Origin: Roseburia inulinivorans DSM 16841
Lineage (GTDB): Bacteria > Bacillota > Clostridia > Lachnospirales > Lachnospiraceae
Direction of reading: 5' to 3'
Assembly: GCF_000174195.1 (NCBI RefSeq)
Contig: NZ_ACFY01000140.1
Location: forward strand, 1 to 49,629
DNA: 49,629 nt
In this document: positions 8,436 to 15,548 of the stretch, one piece after another
How the letters are laid out: each line of letters begins with the position of its first letter
Numbering within the stretch: the first letter of the stretch is position 1
The notes under the pieces: generated by a model
Told to the model about the DNA's origin: nothing
What the model saw: only the letters and a program-made list of their open reading frames with translations
Databases searched by the model: none
Position numbers and translations under genes: made by a program

Positions 8436-9533
8436 TCATCTGCGTACCGGTATCTGCTGTGTGATGCAGTGGATATTGCCACCGCCAATGATGATCTCCC
8501 TTGCAAAGACTGGCACGATCTCACGCTCCGGGAACAGCTTCTGCAATAAATCTGTTGCCAGAACATCATGCTCGTCTCCAAACTGCGGCACAAGCACAAC
8601 CTGATTTCCAATATAAAAATTCACATAGCTTGCAGCTAACCGTTCTCCTGCTTCTCTTGTATCCTCGCCTTCTTCAAACACGTAACCTGCCAGTTCTTTT
8701 TCCGTAATACAGACCGGTTTCTTCGGGATCAGCATTTTATGCACACGGAACTTCCTTCCTTTGGCGTCTGTCTCCTGTTCAAGAACCTTAAGATCTTCCG
8801 CTGAAAGTGCGTACTGCGGATCACTCTCGTCATCTGTCCATGCAAGGACAACCTCACCCGGTTTTATAAATGCACAGACATTGTCTACATGTTCATTTGT
8901 TTCATCCTGATAGATTCCGTTTGGAAGCCAGATGATCTTCTCTGCGCCGAGATATTCCTGCAATTTTGCTTCGATCTGCTCTTTCGTAAGTTCCGGATTT
9001 CTTCCCTTACTGAGCAGACAGGCTTCCGTTGCGATCACCGTTCCCTGTCCGTCTGAATGGATGGAACCGCCTTCCAGCACAAAAGGAGCCGCATCATAAT
9101 AATCATAACCGGTCAGTTTACAAAATTCTTCTGCAACCTTATCATCCTTTTGCCAGTCCTGATAAAGACCATCATAGGTTCCGCCCCAGGCATTAAAGCT
9201 CCAGTTGACCCCACGGACTTCTTTTCCATCCGTCACAAAGGTTGGTCCGACATCCCTTGCCCATGCATCGTCTGTCGGAATTGTTAAAATTTCTACATTC
9301 TCACACAGCAGCTCTCTTGCCGCCGCTTCCGTTTCCGGTTCTGTCAGCATATATACTTTTTCTGTCTCTGCCAGCTTATTGGCAATCTCTGCAAATACTT
9401 TTCCGGCTTCTTTTGCCTCATATGGCCAGGAACCCGGACGTTTCGGCCAGATTAAGATCACACCATCCTGCGGTTCAAATTCCCCCGGCATATAAAATCC
9501 ATCCTGATGCGGAGTTCTGTTTTCTATCTTCAT
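8436..9533 (-). CDS. aguA: Agmatine deiminase
   Basis: It converts agmatine to N-carbamoylputrescine and ammonia. The protein belongs to the peptidyl-arginine-deiminase-like fold: [21 protein letters not shown] near the N-terminus, [33 protein letters not shown] and the C-terminal [11 protein letters not shown] with nucleophile Cys (about 356). I start it at 9533 ([16 protein letters not shown]), where the family normally begins, about 365 residues. An in-frame ATG at 9578 with AGGA upstream would add 15 polar residues. The 128-bp gap to aguB holds nothing I can recognise. Confidence 0.93.
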   Translation of the reverse strand: MKIENRTPHQDGFYMPGEFEPQDGVILIWPKRPGSWPYEAKEAGKVFAEIANKLAETEKVYMLTEPETEAAARELLCENVEILTIPTDDAWARDVGPTFVTDGKEVRGVNWSFNAWGGTYDGLYQDWQKDDKVAEEFCKLTGYDYYDAAPFVLEGGSIHSDGQGTVIATEACLLSKGRNPELTKEQIEAKLQEYLGAEKIIWLPNGIYQDETNEHVDNVCAFIKPGEVVLAWTDDESDPQYALSAEDLKVLEQETDAKGRKFRVHKMLIPKKPVCITEKELAGYVFEEGEDTREAGERLAASYVNFYIGNQVVLVPQFGDEHDVLATDLLQKLFPEREIVPVFAREIIIGGGNIHCITQQIPVRR

Positions 9534-9620
9534 ACTTCTGTTTTCCTGCCTTTTCCGTGTTGTCTTTTCATGAATCATAGCTTCATCCTGTCACATGTTC
9601 TTCCATCCGGCCGGATTTTC

Positions 9621-10754
9621 TCATGACAGTCTTCCTTTAAAATCCTCATAAGAAAAACTGCGGATCACTTTACATTCACCACTCTCATCCATCACTGCGA
9701 TATCCGGCAGCGGGATTCCGTTAAATGTATTGTTTTTCACCATGGAGTAAATCGCCATATCCTCAAAATACAGTCTGTCATCCACTTTTTTCTCTTCGTC
9801 AAAAGAATAATCCCCGATAATATCGCCTGCAAGGCAGGTATAGGAAGATAACCGGTAAGTATACTTCTTTTCCTCCGGCATTCCCGAACTGCGAAGTGGC
9901 GGACGATACGGCATTTCCAGCACATCCGGCATATGGCATGCTGCGGATGCGTCCAGAATCAACGTCTGTATATCGTTATCTACCACATCCATAACGGTTG
10001 TGGCAAGATATCCGGCATTCAATGCAATCGCTTCGCCCGGTTCTAAATAAATGTCAAGATCATATTTTTCCTTCATGTGCAGAATGCATTTTTCTAACAG
10101 TCCGATGTCATAATCTGCTCTTGTAATATGGTGTCCGCCGCCAAAATTCAGCCATTTCATTTTGTAAAGATAACTGCCGAATTTTTCTTCTACCGCCTCT
10201 AAGGTTTTTGCAAGATCATCCGCATTCTGCTCACAGAGCGTGTGAAAATGCAGTCCATCCACATAATCATACATCTCATCCGTAAACTGCTCTTTAAAAT
10301 GCGCAATTGTCACACCGAGACGCGAACCCTTTGCACATGGATCATAGATCGCATGATCCCCCTGTGTGGAACACTCCGGGTTAATACGGATTCCCACGCT
10401 GGTCTCTTTGCAGAAATTTTTATATTTTTCCAGCTGGGAAAAAGAATTAAAAACCATGTGATCGCAGATTTTAACCAGTTCCTTCACGTCCTCTTCTTTA
10501 TATGCCGGAGCAAATACATGGTTTTCTTTTCCCATTTCCTCTTTTCCGAGACGAGCCTCAAAAAGTCCGCTTGCCGTTGTTCCACTGATATACTGACCGA
10601 TCAGCGGGTATTCGTAAAAGCAGGAAAAGGCTTTCTGTGCAAGAAGGATTTTACATCCGGTATCCTTTTCCACTTTCTGGAGAATGGAAAGATTTTTTTT
10701 CAGCTGTTTTTCATCTATGACATAGCACGGTGTTTTTAATTCTTCAATTCTCAT
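9621..10754 (-). CDS. nspC: Carboxynorspermidine/carboxyspermidine decarboxylase
   Basis: This PLP enzyme of the alanine-racemase fold decarboxylates carboxy(nor)spermidine to (nor)spermidine. The start MRIEELKTPCYVIDE is typical. PLP-binding Lys41 is in LLAQKAFSCF. The phosphate-binding glycine loop is LNFGGGHHITRADYD. EPGEAIALNAGYL and DASAACHMPDVLEMPYRPPL are the usual NspC blocks. Length 377 is normal. It lies 71 bp below the carboxyspermidine dehydrogenase-like gene that makes its substrate. With putrescine as acceptor the product would be spermidine. Confidence 0.93.
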   Translation of the reverse strand: MRIEELKTPCYVIDEKQLKKNLSILQKVEKDTGCKILLAQKAFSCFYEYPLIGQYISGTTASGLFEARLGKEEMGKENHVFAPAYKEEDVKELVKICDHMVFNSFSQLEKYKNFCKETSVGIRINPECSTQGDHAIYDPCAKGSRLGVTIAHFKEQFTDEMYDYVDGLHFHTLCEQNADDLAKTLEAVEEKFGSYLYKMKWLNFGGGHHITRADYDIGLLEKCILHMKEKYDLDIYLEPGEAIALNAGYLATTVMDVVDNDIQTLILDASAACHMPDVLEMPYRPPLRSSGMPEEKKYTYRLSSYTCLAGDIIGDYSFDEEKKVDDRLYFEDMAIYSMVKNNTFNGIPLPDIAVMDESGECKVIRSFSYEDFKGRLS

Positions 10755-10825
10755 TCTGTCTGTTCATTCCTTTTTCTGTCATTTCACATGAGAAGGACAT
10801 TTTTCCTTCTTCTTGAAGTAGGTTC

Positions 10826-12085
10826 TTACTCAACTTCCTGCGGATTCTCGCAGACTACCCAAGGAAGTCCCCATTTATTCAGTGCTTCCATATATGGATC
10901 CGGATCAAACTCCTCTACATTGAATACGCCAGGTTTTTTCCAGAGTCCCTCTACTACCATCATTGTTCCGATCATAGCCGGAACTCCTGTTGTGTAGGAG
11001 ATTGCCTGAGAACCAACCTCTTTGTAGCACTCCTGATGATCGCATACATTGTAAATGTAGATGGTCTTTTCTTTTCCGTCTTTTACACCTTTGAAAATAC
11101 ATCCGATGTTTGTTTTTCCTACCGTTCTTGGTCCAAGGCTTGCAGGATCCGGCAATAATGCTTTTAAGAACTGGATCGGCACGATCTCTTTTCCTTCAAA
11201 GTTGATCGGTGTTGTGGAAAGCATTCCAACGTTTTCCAGACATTTCATATGTGTTAAATAACTCTGTCCGAATGTCATGAAGAAACGGATTCTCTTGATT
11301 CCCGGAATATTTTTTGCAAGTGATTCAATCTCCTCATGATGAAGCAGATACATATCTTTTTCTCCAACTTCCGGAAAATCATATTCACGCTTAATAGACA
11401 TTGGCTCTACTTCTACCCAATGGCCATCTTCCCAATAAGAACCCATTGCAGATACTTCTCTTAAATTGATCTCAGGATTAAAGTTTGTTGCAAATGGATA
11501 GCCATGGTCACCGCCGTTGCAGTCTAAAATATCAATGTAGTGGATCTCATCGAAATAATGTTTTAATGCATATGCGGAATAAACACTTGTCACACCCGGA
11601 TCAAATCCGCTTCCGAGGATTGCTGTAATACCTGCATCTTCAAACTTTTTCTTGTAAGCCCACTGCCAGGAATAATCAAAGTATGCTGTAAATCCCTCTT
11701 TCTTGCAGCGCTCTTCGTAGATTTTTCTCCATTCCGGATCATCTGTGTTCTCTGCTTCGTAGTTTGCAGTATCAATGTAATCCACTCCTGTTGCAAGGCA
11801 GGCATCCATGATGGTCAGATCCTGATATGGAAGTGCCACATTTAAAACTGCATCCGGTTTATATTCGTTGATCAGTGCGATCAGTTCCTCTGTGTTGTCA
11901 GCATCTACCTGTGCGGTTGTGATGACTGTTTTGGTTGTCGGCTGTAATTTTTCTTTCATTGCATCGCATTTGGATTTTGTCCTGCTAGCGATCATAATCT
12001 CAGTGAAAACATCACTGTTCTGACAACATTTTGCGATTGCTACGGAAGCTACGCCTCCACATCCGATAATCATTACCTTGCTCAT
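10826..12085 (-). CDS. Carboxynorspermidine/carboxyspermidine dehydrogenase (saccharopine-dehydrogenase family)
   Basis: It is thought to join putrescine (or diaminopropane) to aspartate semialdehyde using NADPH, giving the carboxylated triamine that NspC decarboxylates. The N-terminal Rossmann motif is MSKVMIIGCGGVASVAIAKC. DAVLNVALPYQDLTIMDACL and ATGVDYIDTANYE follow, then GSGFDPGVTSVYSAY, all characteristic of the saccharopine-dehydrogenase-like family. The 419-residue length fits carboxynorspermidine synthase. The adjacent nspC makes this function much more likely than a lysine-pathway role. AGGAGAG precedes the start. A 16-bp stem hairpin lies in the gap to speE. Confidence 0.88.
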   Translation of the reverse strand: MSKVMIIGCGGVASVAIAKCCQNSDVFTEIMIASRTKSKCDAMKEKLQPTTKTVITTAQVDADNTEELIALINEYKPDAVLNVALPYQDLTIMDACLATGVDYIDTANYEAENTDDPEWRKIYEERCKKEGFTAYFDYSWQWAYKKKFEDAGITAILGSGFDPGVTSVYSAYALKHYFDEIHYIDILDCNGGDHGYPFATNFNPEINLREVSAMGSYWEDGHWVEVEPMSIKREYDFPEVGEKDMYLLHHEEIESLAKNIPGIKRIRFFMTFGQSYLTHMKCLENVGMLSTTPINFEGKEIVPIQFLKALLPDPASLGPRTVGKTNIGCIFKGVKDGKEKTIYIYNVCDHQECYKEVGSQAISYTTGVPAMIGTMMVVEGLWKKPGVFNVEEFDPDPYMEALNKWGLPWVVCENPQEVE

Positions 12086-12120
12086 TTTTTTCTCTCCTTT
12101 TTTTACGTTATTGTTTTTTA

Positions 12121-12192
12121 GATAATTGCGAAACTCCTTCCTACTCTTCTTTCAATTGTTCAATTTAGGTTTTTATGAGTTTTGCAATTATC
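12121..12192 (-). repeat. Inverted repeat between speE and dehydrogenase gene
   Basis: GATAATTGCGAAACTC (12121-12136) pairs with GAGTTTTGCAATTATC (12177-12192), 15 of 16 matched, around a 40-nt loop. It fills the only sizeable gap inside the operon. It has no terminal T-run on the minus strand, so RNA processing or stability is more likely than termination. Confidence 0.5.
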
Positions 12193-12220
12193 CATGTCAT
12201 TATTTACTTAATATATTTTT

Positions 12221-13078
12221 CTACCGGTCTTCCTCGTCCTCTAACATATCTTCTAAATATTTTGGGAGCATGAAGGCTCCCCGGTGAAGATTCGTTGTGT
12301 AATATCTTGTTTTGATATGTAATTTTTTCCACTCTTTCACGCGCAGATTGTTGAGTGGGTGATATTTTTTGGAAGCAAATCCAAACAGCCAGTAGCCGGA
12401 CGAACACGTCGGGATATGTGCCTGATATACACGGCTTACCGGAAATGCCCGGAATGCCTTGCGGTGCATCTTCATGCACTCTTCCTTATCCTCATCATAA
12501 AATGGACTTCCATGCTGATAAACCATGATTCCGTCCTCTTTTAACGCCTTATAGCAGCTTCCGTAAAATTCCTTGGTAAAAAGTCCCTCAGTATGCCCAA
12601 ATGGATCGGTTGCGTCATTGATGATCAGATCATACTCCTCCGTTTTGTTTCTCAGGAAACGAAGTCCATCCTGATAATACACATTCACACGCGGATCATC
12701 CAGACCACAGGCAAGCTCCGGGAAATGCTCCCGGCAGACTTCCACTAACATCTCATCCGGTTCCACAACATCAATCTTTTCTATGGAATCATACTGTGTC
12801 AGTTCTTTTGCAACGCCGCCATCACCGCCACCGATGATCAGCACGTGACGCACGTCCGGATGTACTGCCATCGGCACATGCGTTACCATCTCGTCATAAA
12901 TAAATTCATCCTTTTCCGAAAAAAGGATATCTCCATCCAAAGCCAGAAACTTGCCAAATTCTACCGATTCCAGAACATCGATCCTCTGGCAGTCACTGTT
13001 ACCGCTGAATAATTGTTTTTCGATTCTCATTGAGAGCTTTACATTCGATGTGTGAAGCTCCGAAAACCACATTTCCAT
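12221..13078 (-). CDS. speE: Spermidine synthase-like aminopropyltransferase
   Basis: The 285-residue protein has the SpeE fold. A short beta domain is followed by LIIGGGDGGVAKELTQYDSI (nucleotide-binding loop), DVVEPDEMLVEVCREHFP with the conserved acidic residue, NDATDPFGHTEGLFTKEFY and YQHGSPFY. SpeE transfers the aminopropyl group from decarboxylated S-adenosylmethionine to putrescine. No speD (S-adenosylmethionine decarboxylase) is in this operon, so its donor must come from elsewhere or it does another reaction. GGAGAAG lies upstream of ATG at 13078. It sits between speA and the carboxyspermidine genes. Confidence 0.88.
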   Translation of the reverse strand: MEMWFSELHTSNVKLSMRIEKQLFSGNSDCQRIDVLESVEFGKFLALDGDILFSEKDEFIYDEMVTHVPMAVHPDVRHVLIIGGGDGGVAKELTQYDSIEKIDVVEPDEMLVEVCREHFPELACGLDDPRVNVYYQDGLRFLRNKTEEYDLIINDATDPFGHTEGLFTKEFYGSCYKALKEDGIMVYQHGSPFYDEDKEECMKMHRKAFRAFPVSRVYQAHIPTCSSGYWLFGFASKKYHPLNNLRVKEWKKLHIKTRYYTTNLHRGAFMLPKYLEDMLEDEEDR

Positions 13079-13137
13079 TTTTCTGCTTCTCCTTCCCTGT
13101 CCCGGTTTCCACCGTTTTCTCCGGGATCACTCATCTC

Positions 13138-14586
13138 TTACACCAGCACCATCAGATGTTCCACTGCCGGATCTTCCGTTCCCTGCATGGAGCAGCCTTT
13201 TTCCTTCGCATAAATGATATATTCGATGATTTCATCTGTAATCATCTCACCCGGTGCCAGGATTGGGATTCCCGGCGGATAGCACATGACAAATTCACCG
13301 GAAATACAGCCGCTGGTCTCACGGATCTGAAGGGATTTCTTTTCCGCATAGAAAGCTTCCTGTGGTGAACGGATGACTTTCGGTGCTATATATTCACCGG
13401 ATAAAAGTCCTGCCTTATCTTTTTTATACAGTCTTGCGATATCTGCCAGCGCCCCCACCAGGCGCTCAATATCCTGTGTCCGGTCTCCAATGGAAATATA
13501 GGCCAAAATATTACAGATATCCCCAAATTCGATCTGAATATCATATTCATCGCGAAGAAGATCATACACTTCGATCCCTGCCAGCCCGATACCAAGCGTG
13601 TAGATAGAAAGCTTTGTCACATCATAGTCGTAGATGCTGGTTCCGTTGATCAGATCCTTCCCATAAGCATAATATCCACCGATATTGTTGATCTCATTTC
13701 TTGCATATTCTGCCATCTCGGACACTTTGGCAAAGGATTCCTCACCTCTTAACGCAAGGTTTCTTCTTGAAATATCAAGGCTTGACAGAAGAAGATACGA
13801 TGCGCTTGTAGTCTGTGTGAGATTGATGATCTGTCTGACATAATCTGCATTGACACCTTTGTTTACAAGCAGAATGGAGCTCTGCGTCAGGCTTCCACCG
13901 GACTTATGCATGGAAATTGCTGCCAGATCAGCACCGGCTTCCATGCCTGAAACCGGAAGGTTTTTTCCAAAATACAAGTGTGTTCCATGTGCCTCGTCTG
14001 CGAGCACTTTCATGCCATGCGCATGTGCAAGCTTTACGATAGAACGGATATCCGAACAGATACCGTAATAAGTCGGATTGTTCACAAGCACTGCAACTGC
14101 ATCCGGGTTCTCTTTGATCGCCTGCTCTACACACGGCACTTCCATTCCAAGAGAAATTCCGAGTTTTGGATTCACTTCCGGATTCACATAAACCGGAATT
14201 GCTCCGCAAAGCACCAGTGCATTGATGGCACTTTTATGTACATTTCGCGGAAGGATAATTTTATCCCCTCTCTTACAGACTGACAAAATCATGCTCTGCA
14301 CTGCAGAAGTAGTTCCTCCCACCATCAAAAATGCATGTTCTGCATGAAATGCATCTGCTGCAAGTTCCTCCGCATCTCTTATAACCGATACCGGATGACA
14401 GAGGTTATCGAGTGGCTTCATGGAATTCACATCGATCCCTACACATTTTTCCCCTAATAATTCCACTAATTCAGGATTGCCACGGCCCCGCTTATGCCCC
14501 GGCACATCGAATGGTACGACACGCTGTTTCCTGAATTTTTCCAGTGCTTCATAAATGGGAGCTCTTTTCTGATCTTCTCTGTTCAT
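13138..14586 (-). CDS. speA: Arginine decarboxylase (aspartate-aminotransferase fold)
   Basis: A PLP enzyme of the Orn/Lys/Arg decarboxylase major-domain type (Bacillus SpeA class), about 482 residues. Motifs are PFDVPGHKRGRGNPEL, FLMVGGTTSAVQSMI, LADEAHGTHLYF and SMHKSGGSLTQSS with the PLP lysine (about 228). I place the start at 14586 because GGAGAAAGTT gives ideal spacing, whereas the ATG 12 bp upstream has no ribosome site and forms part of it. Family members act on lysine, ornithine or arginine. The agmatine genes downstream point to arginine. It is first of the operon, behind a terminator and inverted repeat. Confidence 0.9.
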   Translation of the reverse strand: MNREDQKRAPIYEALEKFRKQRVVPFDVPGHKRGRGNPELVELLGEKCVGIDVNSMKPLDNLCHPVSVIRDAEELAADAFHAEHAFLMVGGTTSAVQSMILSVCKRGDKIILPRNVHKSAINALVLCGAIPVYVNPEVNPKLGISLGMEVPCVEQAIKENPDAVAVLVNNPTYYGICSDIRSIVKLAHAHGMKVLADEAHGTHLYFGKNLPVSGMEAGADLAAISMHKSGGSLTQSSILLVNKGVNADYVRQIINLTQTTSASYLLLSSLDISRRNLALRGEESFAKVSEMAEYARNEINNIGGYYAYGKDLINGTSIYDYDVTKLSIYTLGIGLAGIEVYDLLRDEYDIQIEFGDICNILAYISIGDRTQDIERLVGALADIARLYKKDKAGLLSGEYIAPKVIRSPQEAFYAEKKSLQIRETSGCISGEFVMCYPPGIPILAPGEMITDEIIEYIIYAKEKGCSMQGTEDPAVEHLMVLV

Positions 14587-14632
14587 AACTTTCTCCATTG
14601 CAATTTATAATTTTAAGATAATCATTTTCACA

Positions 14633-14670
14633 TTTTATGTAATAGAAATGATGTTTTCGATTACATAAAA
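14633..14670 (-). promoter_or_regulatory. Perfect inverted repeat upstream of speA
   Basis: TTTTATGTAAT and ATTACATAAAA (11 bp each, perfect) are separated by 16 bp, between the leader terminator and the speA start. It could be a repressor operator or a second RNA hairpin. No convincing -35/-10 pair was found with it. Confidence 0.5.
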
Positions 14671-14699
14671 AAGAGACAACTGCCTGAGCAATCATCTCT
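14667..14699 (-). terminator. Leader terminator before speA
   Basis: On the minus strand AGAGATGATTG pairs with CAGTTGTCTCT (11 pairs counting G-U) around CTCAGG, then six T. It would stop transcripts from the promoter at 15038-15066 before they reach speA, so it is either an attenuator or the end of a separate small RNA. Confidence 0.7.
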
Positions 14700-15031
14700 G
14701 TTGACCTTCGTTCTCCATATTGGAATCCTTTTTACTCTCGATGCGATCCCAAATATCGTTTTTCAAAGAATCCGTTGCCTGCCGCTCTCTGCTTTCTGCC
14801 TTTGTCTGCATCGCAACTGCAAATATATGTCACTCTTATTGACCGTTTCACAAGATGATGTGCTTACACACTGATTATAAAGTAATCAACTTATAAAATT
14901 TGAGCTTCTGACTCAATCAATAACGTGGTCTCCTCACCACACCGGCAACCGACCCGCCTGTCCGTTAGGCTGCCTCAGTAATCTGAGTGGTCATACATTT
15001 GCATGAAAAAACGATTTTTATTTTTCACACG
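14672..15031 (-). ncRNA. Structured leader or small RNA upstream of speA
   Basis: The 580-bp gap between speA and its upstream neighbour is transcribed from the promoter at 15038-15066. Reading the minus strand, local hairpins follow one another: CTCAG-ATTA-CTGAG, then GGCAGCC with GGTTGCC enclosing GCCT and AGGC, then GTGGT-GAGGAG-ACCAC (about 14925-14990). An AT-rich stretch and the small ORF follow, then a terminator. I do not recognise a known riboswitch, T-box, 6S or SRP signature. It is either an attenuator leader for the polyamine operon or an independent small RNA. Confidence 0.45.
14692..14811 (-). CDS. Possible leader peptide of the polyamine operon (39 codons)
   Basis: The frame starts MQTKAESRERQATDSLKN and ends ENEGQQR. 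Its TGA (14692-14694) lies inside the 5' arm of the terminator hairpin before speA. The first ATG has no clear ribosome site. An in-frame internal ATG (at 14715) has AAGGA seven bases upstream and would give an 8-residue peptide MENEGQQR. A ribosome held at this stop codon would cover the terminator arm. The charged, Arg- and Lys-rich sequence and the position recall leader-peptide control of speF in enterobacteria. Sequence similarity to that peptide is not claimed. It may instead be non-coding. Confidence 0.35.
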   Translation of the reverse strand: MQTKAESRERQATDSLKNDIWDRIESKKDSNMENEGQQR

Positions 15032-15037
15032 AAAAAA

Positions 15038-15066
15038 AGTCTATCATACACATATTTCAGTGTCAA
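15038..15066 (-). promoter_or_regulatory. Promoter of the speA leader RNA
   Basis: Minus strand TTGACA (plus 15061-15066), 17-bp spacer, TAGACT (plus 15038-15043). The -35 is perfect and the -10 matches 4 of 6. Confidence 0.55.
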
Positions 15067-15167
15067 GATATTTATGATATTAATTGTATTTTTTTGTTTT
15101 CTAATTGTAAACTTCAGGTAAAACGATCCAATAAAAAACTGATTCTGACAAACTGACTTTAAATTTC

Positions 15168-15204
15168 AAAAAAAGAAGCTACCGCATACACGATAGCTTC
15201 TTTT
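15168..15204 (-). terminator. rpsU terminator
   Basis: GAAGCTA pairs with TAGCTTC around 12 nt, flanked by runs of A and T on both sides, directly after the rpsU stop at 15212. Confidence 0.8.
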
Positions 15205-15211
15205 ACATACA

Positions 15212-15388
15212 TTAATTGTATTTTCTTTTTCTTGCTGCTTCAGATTTTTTCTTACGTCTTACGCTTGGTTTCTCGTAATGTTCTCTTTTACGAATCTCCT
15301 GCTGGATACCTGCTTTAGCACAGTTTCTCTTAAATCTACGTAAAGCGCTATCTAAAGTCTCGTTCTCTTTTACTATTACACTAGACAT
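15212..15388 (-). CDS. rpsU: 30S ribosomal protein S21
   Basis: The 58-residue product starts [20 protein letters not shown] and continues with [20 protein letters not shown] before a lysine/arginine-rich tail ([15 protein letters not shown]). This is the S21 pattern in full. S21 is a late-assembling small-subunit protein near the mRNA exit that aids initiation. GGAGGGAGG lies about 14 bp before the ATG. It has its own promoter and terminator, so it is a single-gene unit between the polyamine leader and alaS. Confidence 0.95.
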   Translation of the reverse strand: MSSVIVKENETLDSALRRFKRNCAKAGIQQEIRKREHYEKPSVRRKKKSEAARKRKYN

Positions 15389-15466
15389 TATCTCACACCT
15401 AACCTCCCTCCAGTTGCGTATTGTGCATATTCAACTGTTTGGGTAAATTTCATTGCACTATAAGTT

Positions 15467-15494
15467 ATTATAGCATAAAAAATGTTCACGTCAA
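15467..15494 (-). promoter_or_regulatory. rpsU promoter
   Basis: TTGACG (plus 15489-15494), 16-bp spacer, perfect TATAAT (plus 15467-15472) on the minus strand. It implies a leader of about 70 nt. Confidence 0.75.
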
Positions 15495-15548
15495 TAGTTT
15501 TTCTTATATTTAGAAAAATTCAGACAATTCTATTTTTTCATCAAATTA

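Noticed and set aside
14672..15031. Known RNAs for the speA leader (6S RNA, SRP RNA, glycine, SAM or lysine riboswitch)
   Set aside because: None of their conserved cores could be found; it is reported as unassigned.
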